Shown: piece after piece, positions 6,308 to 14,543 of the stretch
Layout: every line of letters begins with the position of its first letter
How positions within the stretch are numbered: position 1 is the stretch's first letter
NCBI GenBank assembly: GCA_010092805.1
Contig: JAADYY010000054.1
Span: 1 to 19,423 of the forward strand
Source: Chloroflexota bacterium
GTDB lineage: Bacteria; Chloroflexota; Anaerolineae; Aggregatilineales; Phototrophicaceae
Length of the DNA: 19,423 nt
Direction of reading: 5' to 3'
Position numbers and translations under genes: made by a program
The notes under the pieces: model-generated
The model's database searches: none
What the model was told of the DNA's origin: nothing
What the model saw: only the letters and a program-made list of their open reading frames with translations

Positions 6308-7948
6308 ATGCCATCGCGACAGACTATCTACATTGCCGCCGCTGAGTGGCGCTGGGTGATCCTTGTAGCGTGTGCGTTGGTGCTGCTGACGTTTGTCCCG
6401 CTGCTGTGGGTTGCGTTGATGGGCACGCCCAATTGGCAGTTCATGGGTGTACTGCACAACTATCAGGATGGGGCCACTTATCTCTCCAAGATGGCGCTGG
6501 GCGAAAATGGTTCATGGCTGGTCACCTTCCAGCACACCCCAGAACCTCATGCCGGTGCCTTCATTCAAGTGCTGTATGTACTGCTGGGGCAGCTCGCCCG
6601 CGTGATGGGGATGCCGTCGCTGGTGTTGTTTCATGTGGCGCGGGTGGGTGCCGCGCTGCTCATGTACGCCGCGCTCTACCAACTCGCCGCTTCGATTTGG
6701 ACGCGGGTGCGCACCCGCCGCATCTTCTTCGTGCTGGTCGCGGTCGGGTCGGGGTTGGGGTGGTTGTTCGCCCCGCTGACACAGATCGCAACCTTCCCAG
6801 ATTTCCCGCTGCTGCCAGAGGCATTTCCCCTCTACAGCACCTTCATGAACGTCCACTTCCCGCTGACGTTGGCGTGCTTGGCGCTGCTCGCGGGCATGTT
6901 TATCGTGGCGTTTCGGCCCGGCGCGGATACCGACCCGGCGCTAGATCATGCCTGGCCTATCGCTGGCTTCCTGAGTGTGGCGCTCGCGTTTTTGTACCCA
7001 CAAGCGCTGGTACCCATCGGCGGTGCCCTGGGACTCTACATGCTCATCCGTTGGTGGCAGATGCGCCGCATCGATTTGCGCGGCTTACGCTGGCTGCTGG
7101 CCGTGATTCTGCCCGCTGTGCCCATCGCCGTCTACTACATGAGCGTCGTCAGCTACAACCCGGCCTTCGCCGAATGGAACGCGCAGAACATCACCCCCAC
7201 CCCTTCACCGATCATCATGGCGATTGGGTTCGGGATTCCGCTGATCCTGGCGCTGCCGGGCATCTATCGTGCGGCGCGCCGCTTCGAGCGGGACGGCAAC
7301 CGCATCATGCTGCTGTGGCTGCTGGCGATCATTGTGATGATTTATCTACCGACCAATATTCAGCGCCGCTTCGCCGTCGGCATGATGATCCCGATTGCCT
7401 ACTTCGCCACCCGCGCGATGGAAGATGTCTGGATCGCGCGGATCAGCCGGCGTTGGCGCGGCTTTGTGTTCGTGCTGTTCATTCCACTGCTGGCGCTCAG
7501 CCAACTGTTTATGCTGTTTCTGCCGGCGCTCCCGGCGGTGTTCGGCAACCCGCAGTTGGCCCAGGGAGTCTTTTTGGAGCGCGATTACCGCATCGTATAT
7601 GAGTGGTTCAGCCGCTCGCCCGAACCAGAGGAATTGGTCGTGTTGGCATCGCCGAACGCGAGCGTGTGGCTGCCCGGCTGGTCGGATGGCGCGCGGGTCG
7701 TTTATGGTCACCCTTTCGAAACGCTCGATGCTGAGGCCAAAAAACTGAGCGTCCTGGATTGGTACCTGGCGGCAGACGGCTTCGACTGCCGCGCGCTGCT
7801 TGAGCGTTGGGAAGTCGATTATATCCTCTACGGCCCGCAGGAGCGCCAACTTGGGGAAACGGTCGATCCGGCAGCCCAGACGGATGTCTGCGTCAGCGAA
7901 CTGAACCGTGTCGTCAACCTGGGCAGCGTGACAGTTTATGCGCCATAG
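6308..7948 (+). CDS. Multi-pass membrane protein, GT-C glycosyltransferase-like
   Basis: From ATG 6308 the product is a 546-residue integral membrane protein with about ten hydrophobic segments (for example 15-38, 85-100, 139-153, 186-202, 218-245, 262-280, 301-319, 333-347, 386-409). After the first helix a loop carries HNYQDGATYLSKM (50-62) and a conserved-looking HTPEPHAG (76-83). An acidic residue at this place, here Asp53, is typical of GT-C glycosyltransferases that use lipid-linked sugars outside the membrane, but I cannot assign a named family. The last 120 residues form a soluble domain with VYGHPFETLD and VDYILYGPQ, a pattern found behind the membrane part of similar proteins. GTG 6251 would add 19 residues. 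ATG 6308, with GGGAG at 6292-6296, is preferred because it puts the first helix near the N-terminus. The next gene overlaps the end by 11 bases. Confidence 0.7.
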   Translation: MPSRQTIYIAAAEWRWVILVACALVLLTFVPLLWVALMGTPNWQFMGVLHNYQDGATYLSKMALGENGSWLVTFQHTPEPHAGAFIQVLYVLLGQLARVMGMPSLVLFHVARVGAALLMYAALYQLAASIWTRVRTRRIFFVLVAVGSGLGWLFAPLTQIATFPDFPLLPEAFPLYSTFMNVHFPLTLACLALLAGMFIVAFRPGADTDPALDHAWPIAGFLSVALAFLYPQALVPIGGALGLYMLIRWWQMRRIDLRGLRWLLAVILPAVPIAVYYMSVVSYNPAFAEWNAQNITPTPSPIIMAIGFGIPLILALPGIYRAARRFERDGNRIMLLWLLAIIVMIYLPTNIQRRFAVGMMIPIAYFATRAMEDVWIARISRRWRGFVFVLFIPLLALSQLFMLFLPALPAVFGNPQLAQGVFLERDYRIVYEWFSRSPEPEELVVLASPNASVWLPGWSDGARVVYGHPFETLDAEAKKLSVLDWYLAADGFDCRALLERWEVDYILYGPQERQLGETVDPAAQTDVCVSELNRVVNLGSVTVYAP

Positions 7949-9965
7949 CTTGCTGATCGTCGCGCTGGGCGCGGCGCTGCTGATCCTCACTGGGTTGCGC
8001 CCGAACACGCTGCCCTTTGTGCCCGGCGCGCCCTTCTCCGACGCCGTGATCGCGCATTGGCCCGCCGCGCTGCACCTCCAGACTGCTGTCGTGGGCGCGG
8101 GTCGCTTTCCCGTCTGGCAAGAGACGATCCTGGCGGGGCATCCATTCGCGGCCAACCCACTCAACAAAACGGCTTACCCCTTGCAGTGGTTGGCGCTGAT
8201 CCTGCCGCCCGCACTCCATCTCGATGTGATGATCATCCTACACCTGGTCATCGCCGGGGCAGGGATGTGGCTGTGGGCGCGCGCGCTCGGCTTGCGCCCG
8301 GAAGCGGCGGCGTTGAGTGCGTTGGCCTTCGCCGTAGGGCCGCGCCTGATCGCACACACGGGGGCCGGGCACCTCGATCTGGTCTATGCGCTGGCGTGGT
8401 GGCCCTGGCTGATGGCCGCCGTCCGCCACGTGATCACCGCGCCGGGCCGCAACCTGGCGGCGGTGCTGCGCCTCGTGATCGTCGCGGCGCTGCTGTTCCT
8501 CGCCGACACACGGCTGAGCTTGTTCGCCTTCACGCTGGCTGCCGCCTACGGCCTGGCGCTGATCGTCGGTGCGCGCCGCTGGCGGCGCATCGCTGAGCTG
8601 ATCCCCGCTGTGCTGCTGTTTCTGCTGCTCACCGCCGCCGTGATCGTGCCGCTGCTGCTGTGGCGACCTTACCTCAGCCGTGCCGAACTGACCCCGGCGG
8701 ACGCTGCCGTTTTTTCGCTGGAACCAAGCCAACTGCTCGGCCTGATTCTGCCGCCGCACAGCGGTGGGATCGAGACGATTGCCTATCTCGGCCTGCCGAT
8801 TCTGGTGCTCGCCGGGATCGCCATCGCGGCGCGGCCCCGCCAGCACGCCCTGTGGTGGATCGCAGCAGTGATCGCGCTGCTCTACGCACTGGGCAGCAAC
8901 GGCCCGCTGTGGCCGCTGCTGGTCGAGGCGGTGCCGGAGCTGCTTTGGTTTCGTGTCCCGGCGCGCGCATGGCTGATCATTGCGTTGATCGCGCCGCTGC
9001 TGGCGGGATACGGCTTGCAGACCCTGCTCGCCGCTGTCGAGCGAGTCAACACGGGTGGGCGCACAGGGATGCGGCGTGTACGCCTGCTGGTGATCGCGGG
9101 GATGGGTGCAGCGCTGGCTTGCGGGGCGTTCACTTTCGCCGCGCTGCCGCTGCCGCAAACCGTCGGGATCGGCGTGTTTGTGATCGGCGGGGCGTTCGGC
9201 GCGCTGCTGCTGATCGCGCTGGCGGGGCGGCTGTCGTCAGCGCGGCTGACAACACTGCTGCTGTTGATCGTGTTCGCCGATCTGGCGTGGTTTGGGCGCG
9301 CGTGGCTGGAATGGCGCGGCCCCGACGACTGGCTTGAGCCGTATGCGCCGCTGGCCGAGCGCCTGATCGCAGAGTCACCCGCGCGCATCTACTCGCCGAC
9401 GTACAGCCTGCCGCAGCAGGTCGCCGCTGCACATGGCCTGCGGATCTTCGGCGGCGTCGATCCATTTCAATTGCGCGGCGTCGTTGACGCTGTGCATCAA
9501 GCGGGTGGCGTCGAGCGAGGCGGCTATGATGTCGTCGTGCCGTCGCTGACGGGCATGGATGGCGACGATCTAACGACGGCGAATCGCGGGGCCGTGCTCG
9601 ACACGGCGCTGTTGGCGCGTTGGGCCGTGACACACGTTGTCGCCGCCTATCCCATCGATCAGCCGGGGCTGGCGCTCGTGGATGTCGTCGATGATGTGTA
9701 CATCTACGCCAATCAGAATCAGGCCGTCGATCCGGCGATTTCGCTGAATTTTGACCGCATCGCCAACTGGCCGCGCAATTGGCCAGATCTGCCGGAGCGC
9801 GGGCGGGTGGTGCGCATCAACGAGACCACCGCCACCGCCACCTTGATCGCGGGGGTGGGGCTGCTACTCACCTGTGGCCTGCTGATTCTGTTCTCTGTGT
9901 ATAATCCACAAGCATCCCAATTATCCACCGCGCCAGATCACCTAGATCGTGAGGAAAGCTCGTGA
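7938..9965 (+). CDS. YfhO-like multi-pass membrane protein (first paralog)
   Basis: This 675-residue protein has a dozen or so hydrophobic segments and resembles the YfhO family, GT-C-type proteins linked in Bacillus and Listeria to glycosylation of surface polymers. After helix 1 the loop holds FSDAVIAHWP with Asp35. A family-typical segment follows at 56-85: RFPVWQETILAGHPF, then AANPLNKTAYPLQW. The stretch LHLVIAGAGMW (101-111) and the ALSALAFA-AHTGAG-WWPWL series align by eye with the gene at 10729-13020, so the two are paralogs. Unlike that one, this protein lacks the C-terminal beta domain with a W-VTVDG core; it ends with one helix and a short polar tail. ATG 7938 overlaps the upstream stop by 11 bases. 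A secreted-protein gene follows with a one-base overlap. The substrate is unknown. Confidence 0.75.
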   Translation: MRHSLLIVALGAALLILTGLRPNTLPFVPGAPFSDAVIAHWPAALHLQTAVVGAGRFPVWQETILAGHPFAANPLNKTAYPLQWLALILPPALHLDVMIILHLVIAGAGMWLWARALGLRPEAAALSALAFAVGPRLIAHTGAGHLDLVYALAWWPWLMAAVRHVITAPGRNLAAVLRLVIVAALLFLADTRLSLFAFTLAAAYGLALIVGARRWRRIAELIPAVLLFLLLTAAVIVPLLLWRPYLSRAELTPADAAVFSLEPSQLLGLILPPHSGGIETIAYLGLPILVLAGIAIAARPRQHALWWIAAVIALLYALGSNGPLWPLLVEAVPELLWFRVPARAWLIIALIAPLLAGYGLQTLLAAVERVNTGGRTGMRRVRLLVIAGMGAALACGAFTFAALPLPQTVGIGVFVIGGAFGALLLIALAGRLSSARLTTLLLLIVFADLAWFGRAWLEWRGPDDWLEPYAPLAERLIAESPARIYSPTYSLPQQVAAAHGLRIFGGVDPFQLRGVVDAVHQAGGVERGGYDVVVPSLTGMDGDDLTTANRGAVLDTALLARWAVTHVVAAYPIDQPGLALVDVVDDVYIYANQNQAVDPAISLNFDRIANWPRNWPDLPERGRVVRINETTATATLIAGVGLLLTCGLLILFSVYNPQASQLSTAPDHLDREESS

Positions 9966-10672
9966 TGCGCCGATTCATCGTCGTCTTCGGCTTGCTCCTG
10001 TGCGGATCGCTGCTGTACACCGCCGCCGCGCAGGATTCCGTGACCAACGAAGTACCACCCATCAGCTACGGCGAAACCGTCAAGGTCGCGTTCGCCGCGC
10101 CAAATGCCGCTATCACCCTGCCGTTTGAAGGGCGCTTCGGCGATGTATTGCGGGTGACTGTAGAAAACCTCGACGGCGCGCAGACCCGCCTGCAACTGGT
10201 CGATCCTGCTGGCCGCCCTCGCTTCGCCGGGCCGGTTGACCCGGTGAATAACCCACGCGTGAATGATCTGGTGCTGTTCACGACGGGCACGCATCGGTTG
10301 GTGCTGACGACGGCCAATGAGACGGTCGGCACCGCCAATGTCACCCTGCTGCGCGACGATCTGCCGCTGCTGCGTGCCGAGGGCAGCCTGCTCACCTTCG
10401 ACGAGGGGCGCGGGCAGCAGTTCGCGCGTTACGTCGGCGACCCTGGGGTCAACATCACCGTTAACATGACGTTCATCGAAGGTGAGTCGCGCTACCCATC
10501 CATGACCATCTACGCCGAAGACGCCGCACCGATCATGGTGAGCGGCTTGGATGCCGAAGCGCTCATCATCAACCTGAACTTGCCAGAAACGGGTGAGATC
10601 GTGGTGCAATTTCAGCACCTATTATTCTCGGATGCCGTTTATCGAGTGATTGCTGGTCTGCCCGTCGGCTGA
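9965..10672 (+). CDS. Secreted beta-rich protein, possibly PPC-like
   Basis: The 235-residue product begins with a clear signal peptide (MRRFIVVFGLLL, then TAAA-QD) and probable cleavage after Ala22. The Cys at position 13 lacks a lipobox, so it should be released or periplasmic rather than lipidated. The mature part alternates hydrophobic and polar residues as in beta-sandwich domains. ITLPFEGRFGDVLRVTVENLD followed by TRLQLVDPAGR recalls pre-peptidase C-terminal (PPC) domains, which bind carbohydrate or act as secretion domains. This similarity is weak and judged by eye. ATG 9965 overlaps the previous stop (TGATG) and sits ten bases after a GAGGAAA site (9951-9957); GTG 9962 would add one residue. 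Its place between two YfhO-like paralogs suggests an accessory part for one of them. Confidence 0.7.
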   Translation: MRRFIVVFGLLLCGSLLYTAAAQDSVTNEVPPISYGETVKVAFAAPNAAITLPFEGRFGDVLRVTVENLDGAQTRLQLVDPAGRPRFAGPVDPVNNPRVNDLVLFTTGTHRLVLTTANETVGTANVTLLRDDLPLLRAEGSLLTFDEGRGQQFARYVGDPGVNITVNMTFIEGESRYPSMTIYAEDAAPIMVSGLDAEALIINLNLPETGEIVVQFQHLLFSDAVYRVIAGLPVG

Positions 10673-10713
10673 TTCATCCCTGTAACCCCATCTGCGTGCC
10701 TATCTATGCCCAT

Positions 10714-10719
10714 AGAGGA
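10714..10719 (+). promoter_or_regulatory. Ribosome-binding site fixing the start at 10729
   Basis: AGAGGA lies nine bases before ATG 10729. The alternative GTG at 10696 has no comparable site and would add eleven polar residues ahead of the first helix. The site overlaps the right arm of a small dyad (TCTATG 10703-10708, CATAGA 10711-10716) that could pair weakly in the mRNA. Confidence 0.6.
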
Positions 10720-10728
10720 TCGCTGTTT

Positions 10729-13020
10729 ATGCCCGAACGCTCACTAACCCGTCTGCCCCTACTGATCCTCGCCTTGACGCTGCTGGTGCTGTTTCATCGA
10801 CTGCTGCTCGGTGAGGTGTTTTTCTGGGGGCTGCCGTCGCTTCAGTTTTATCCCTGGCGCGACTACGCCTTTGATCTGCTGCGCGCCGGGCAGCTTCCGC
10901 TCTGGAATGACCTGAGCGGGGCAGGTGCGCCGCTGTTCGCCAATTATCAATCGGCGCTGCTGTACCCGCTGAGTTGGCCAGGGTTCGTGCTCCCGCTCGG
11001 ATCGACGATGAGCGTCGTGGCGGTGCTGCATCTGTTCATCGCTGGCTGGGGCATGTGGCAGCTCACCGGGCGGATGGGCTTGCCGCCGCTGGGGCGTGCG
11101 CTGAGCGCTTTCGCCTTCGCGCTGACGAGTTATCTGGTGGCGCGGTTGGGCACCTACCCGGTGATCAGCACGGCGGTGTGGCTGCCCTGGCTGCTGTGGG
11201 CGCTGATCGGCTGGCTGGCGCTGGGACGGCTGCGCAGCGGCGCGCTGATCGGGTTGTTCGGCGCGCTGATGCTACTCGGCGGCCATGCCCAGACTGCCTG
11301 GTACAGTTTGCTGCTGGCCGGGCTGTTCGCGCTGTGGTGGACGCTGCGCCCCCACCCGATCCCGGACACCGAAGCAGCGTCATCATCAGGTGGGCTGCGC
11401 GCCCGCCGGCTGATCACGGCTGGCGGGTTGATCGCACTCGGTGCTGGCGTGGCGGCGCTGCAACTGCTGGCGACGGCGGAACTGCTGAGCACGTCGCAGC
11501 GCTCGGCGGGTGTCGAGTTCTATTTCGCCATGAATTTCAGCTATGCCCCGGCGCGCACACTCAATTTCCTGATGCCGCACATCTTCGGGACGCCCGCCGA
11601 TGGCAGCTTCCTCACCGAAGGCGCGTATTTCGAGGACGCCGTGTACATCGGCCTGATCCCGTTGGTTTCAGCCTTTGCCGCCGTGATCGCGTGGCTGCGC
11701 CGTCGCCCTGACCCGGATCGCCCGGCCTACTTCGCCCAGACGCCGTTCTGGCTGCTCATCGTCGTCATCGGCTTTGTCTTCGCGCTGGGCAGGTTCACTG
11801 AGATCTTCCCGTTCCTTTACAACAACATCCCCACGTTCGATCTGTTCCAGGCCCCGGTGCGCTGGCACCTATGGACTGTTTTCGGCTTGAGCCTGCTGGC
11901 CGGCATCGGTGCGGTGGAGTGGCGGCGGTCGCTGCGGGTACGCCGCCGTTCTCGTTTAGTCACTTTGGCCGCCTTCGCCGCCGCGATCCTCGCTGCGCTC
12001 GCGCTGATCTTCATGGCTGATGCGAATGTCGGTCTGCGGATCATCGCGCAGGCCATTATCGCTGCCGGGCTGGTCGGTGGGGCGGCGGGGCTGCTGAGTC
12101 TGGTGCAGCCGGAGCGCGCCAGCCGCCGCTACGGGCTGTGGGTCGCGGGCGTGCTGCTTCTCCTAAGTGTCGATCTGGGGTGGGCGAATTGGGGCCTCAA
12201 CCCGACCGTGCCTGCCGCGTTTTACGATCAGCGCACGGTTTCCACAGACGACTCAGCGCGAGCGTACTGGCCCGCCGAGATTGAGGCGGCTGTCACCTTC
12301 GATGAGTTTTTCCGCTTCGATGATTACCGCATCGCCACAGATGATTGGCAAACGGTGCGGGCCAGCGAACTCCCCAACCTGAACATACTAGACGGCGCGG
12401 CGCTGCTCAACAACTTCGATCCGCTGCTCGCCGGGCATCACCTCACCTACCTCAGCTTGATCGAGAACAATCCAGACGCTCAGGACGCGCTTTATCAGGC
12501 GAGCGGTGTCAGCGCCATCTACGCCGGGAGCGCCACCGCCGAGCCGCTTATCCACAGTGTGGCACGCGCCTGGCTGGTCGAATCGGCCTGTTGGCACACC
12601 GACGAAGCCGCGCTGATCGAGGCGCTGACCGATCCGGGTTGGAGTCCTCAACAAATTGTGCATCTGATCGGTGATGGTGATTGCCCCGCCGCCGAGAGCC
12701 GTAGGAGTGCGGTCGGCGAAGTGGTCGCCGTGCAAGACGATATTAATCAACTGACACTCCAGGTTGATGTCAATCGCGCGGGGTGGCTGGTGCTCGCCGA
12801 CACGGATTACCCTGGGTGGACAGTGACTGTTGACGGTCAACCCGGCGTGATCGAGCGGGCGAACCTGGCATTTCGGGCCATCGCGCTGGAACCGGGCACG
12901 CAGACGGTCATCTTTGATTATCAGCCGGGGTGGCTGCTGCCCGGCGCGCTCGTGAGCGTCATGTCGCTGCTGGTACTTTTGGTCTTGTTCCGCGCGGGTG
13001 CCGTCGGGCGCGAAACCTGA
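10729..13020 (+). CDS. YfhO family membrane protein (second paralog)
   Basis: From ATG 10729 the product is a 763-residue multi-pass protein of the YfhO type. Helix 1 covers about residues 8-24. The first extracytoplasmic loop has YPWRDYAFDLLRAGQLPLWN, then GAGAPLFAN and SALLYPLSW, the family's hallmark region. LHLFIAGWGMW and the following helices match the paralog at 7938-9965. After about twelve helices there is a large extracytoplasmic domain. It ends with AGWLVLADTDYPGWTVTVDG and a beta-rich segment ending at IFDYQPG, then a final helix, which is the typical YfhO ending. The family belongs to the GT-C superfamily and is implicated in decorating surface polymers with sugars from a lipid carrier; donor and acceptor cannot be read here. 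The next gene starts 80 bases on. Confidence 0.85.
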   Translation: MPERSLTRLPLLILALTLLVLFHRLLLGEVFFWGLPSLQFYPWRDYAFDLLRAGQLPLWNDLSGAGAPLFANYQSALLYPLSWPGFVLPLGSTMSVVAVLHLFIAGWGMWQLTGRMGLPPLGRALSAFAFALTSYLVARLGTYPVISTAVWLPWLLWALIGWLALGRLRSGALIGLFGALMLLGGHAQTAWYSLLLAGLFALWWTLRPHPIPDTEAASSSGGLRARRLITAGGLIALGAGVAALQLLATAELLSTSQRSAGVEFYFAMNFSYAPARTLNFLMPHIFGTPADGSFLTEGAYFEDAVYIGLIPLVSAFAAVIAWLRRRPDPDRPAYFAQTPFWLLIVVIGFVFALGRFTEIFPFLYNNIPTFDLFQAPVRWHLWTVFGLSLLAGIGAVEWRRSLRVRRRSRLVTLAAFAAAILAALALIFMADANVGLRIIAQAIIAAGLVGGAAGLLSLVQPERASRRYGLWVAGVLLLLSVDLGWANWGLNPTVPAAFYDQRTVSTDDSARAYWPAEIEAAVTFDEFFRFDDYRIATDDWQTVRASELPNLNILDGAALLNNFDPLLAGHHLTYLSLIENNPDAQDALYQASGVSAIYAGSATAEPLIHSVARAWLVESACWHTDEAALIEALTDPGWSPQQIVHLIGDGDCPAAESRRSAVGEVVAVQDDINQLTLQVDVNRAGWLVLADTDYPGWTVTVDGQPGVIERANLAFRAIALEPGTQTVIFDYQPGWLLPGALVSVMSLLVLLVLFRAGAVGRET

Positions 13021-13100
13021 AGCCCGCCACCGGTCGATCCACCGTACAATACAAGCATATAGCCAACCCGTTACGTAGGTGTGGACACCAAAGGCAACCG

Positions 13101-14534
13101 ATGTTTTTCTCACCCACTCCCAGCCGATCACGGCGGCTGCAACTGCGCTTTTCGGAGCGCAAGTTTCTGCTGGCCCTCGGCGACATCATCGCCGTTGTCA
13201 TCTCCGTGCTGATCGCGTTGTTCGTCTGGTCATTGGCCGATCCAGCGCGGACGTTTTCGCTGGAATTCATCCTCTCAGAGAGTGTGTGGTTTGTGGTGCT
13301 GGCCGGGTTATGGCTGCTGCTGGCCCGCGCCAACGACTTCTACGACCTGCGGGTGGCCTCCAGCCTGCGCAAGACGCTGCGCCGCCTGCTGACGATCACC
13401 GCGCAGACGTGGATCGTCTATCTGCTGGTCTTCTTCGTGATTTCCACCCGCGATGCGCTGCCGCGCCTGTTTATCTTGTATTACGGCGTCGCTTCGGTCA
13501 TCTTGATCGGGTTGTGGCGCGTGTGGCGACCAGCGTTGCTGGGCTGGGCCAGCCAACCCCGCCGTACTTTGATCGTCGGCACCGATTGGTCTGCCGAAAC
13601 GATTATCGATACGATGCGCGACTTCGCCGGTGACGAGTACGATTTGCGCGGCCTGATCGGCTCGTCTGAGGAGGTCGGGCGCGTGATCGGGGGCGTGCCG
13701 GTGCTCGGCAGCGCGGCGGACCTGATGAACTTCGTCCACCGTGACCGCATCAGCGAACTGATCATCACCAAAACGCACAGCCTGAGCGGTGAGATGTTTC
13801 AGGCCATCATGGATGCGTACGAACAAGGCATCACCGTGATCCCGATGCCGCTGCTGTACGAGAACATCACCGGGCGCGTGCCGGTGGAGCATGTGGACAA
13901 TGATTGGGCCGTCGTCTTTCTGCCCATCCAGACCAACGGCAGCTTCGATCCCTATCCATTTTTGAAGCGCTTCATCGATCTCAGCCTGGCGCTCGTGGGG
14001 TTGAGCGCGTTCCTCATCACCTTTCCGTTTATCGCGCTGGCCGTCCTGCTCGACTCGCGCGGGGGAATTTTCTACGCCCAGAAGCGCGTGGGCCTGAACG
14101 GCTGCACCTTTTCGATGTACAAGTATCGCTCGATGGTCGCGGACGCCGAGGCGGTGACCGGGGCTGTCTTCAGCGAGCGCGGCGACCCGCGTGTGACCCG
14201 CGTGGGTCGCTTTCTGCGCAAGACCCGTCTCGACGAACTGCCGCAGGTGCTCAACATTCTGCGCGGCGATATGAGCGTGATCGGCCCACGCCCGGAGCGC
14301 CCGGAGCATGTGCACCGGCTCACCCAGAAGATCCCGTTTTACCGCACCCGTCTGATCGTTCGGCCCGGACTCACGGGCTGGGCGCAGGTGCGCTACGATT
14401 ACGGCTCCACTGACGAGGACGCGCTGATCAAACTGCAATATGACCTCTACTACATCCGCCACAGTTCGCTGCTGCTGGATGTGAACATCATTCTGCGCAC
14501 GGTGGGCAAAGTCGTCACGATGAGCGGGGTCTAA
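13101..14534 (+). CDS. Polyprenyl-phosphate sugar-1-phosphate transferase (WcaJ/EpsE type)
   Basis: This is the priming enzyme for a surface polysaccharide. It moves a sugar-1-phosphate from a nucleotide sugar to undecaprenyl phosphate at the inner face of the cytoplasmic membrane. The 477 residues show the full long architecture: four N-terminal helices (about 22-43, 61-76, 98-116, 120-140), a Rossmann-like domain beginning RRTLIVGTDWSAE (154-166), a membrane-embedded helix after FLKRFIDLSLAL (287-298), and the catalytic domain. Its motifs are AQKRVGLNG (326-334), KYRSM (341-345), the catalytic Asp-Glu in RLDELPQ (376-382), GDMSVIGPRPE (389-399) and RPGLTGWAQV (421-430). All key residues are present. 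The frame is open upstream into the previous gene, but ATG 13101 gives the normal N-terminus and has AAAGG (13090-13094) six bases before it. Sugar specificity cannot be told from sequence alone. Confidence 0.93.
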   Translation: MFFSPTPSRSRRLQLRFSERKFLLALGDIIAVVISVLIALFVWSLADPARTFSLEFILSESVWFVVLAGLWLLLARANDFYDLRVASSLRKTLRRLLTITAQTWIVYLLVFFVISTRDALPRLFILYYGVASVILIGLWRVWRPALLGWASQPRRTLIVGTDWSAETIIDTMRDFAGDEYDLRGLIGSSEEVGRVIGGVPVLGSAADLMNFVHRDRISELIITKTHSLSGEMFQAIMDAYEQGITVIPMPLLYENITGRVPVEHVDNDWAVVFLPIQTNGSFDPYPFLKRFIDLSLALVGLSAFLITFPFIALAVLLDSRGGIFYAQKRVGLNGCTFSMYKYRSMVADAEAVTGAVFSERGDPRVTRVGRFLRKTRLDELPQVLNILRGDMSVIGPRPERPEHVHRLTQKIPFYRTRLIVRPGLTGWAQVRYDYGSTDEDALIKLQYDLYYIRHSSLLLDVNIILRTVGKVVTMSGV

Positions 14535-14543
14535 CCGACGATC

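Noticed and set aside
6106..6345. 79-codon open frame on the + strand in the divergent gap
   Set aside because: It has no ribosome-binding site and no recognisable motif, contains the dyad, and overlaps the better-supported ATG 6308 gene in another frame.
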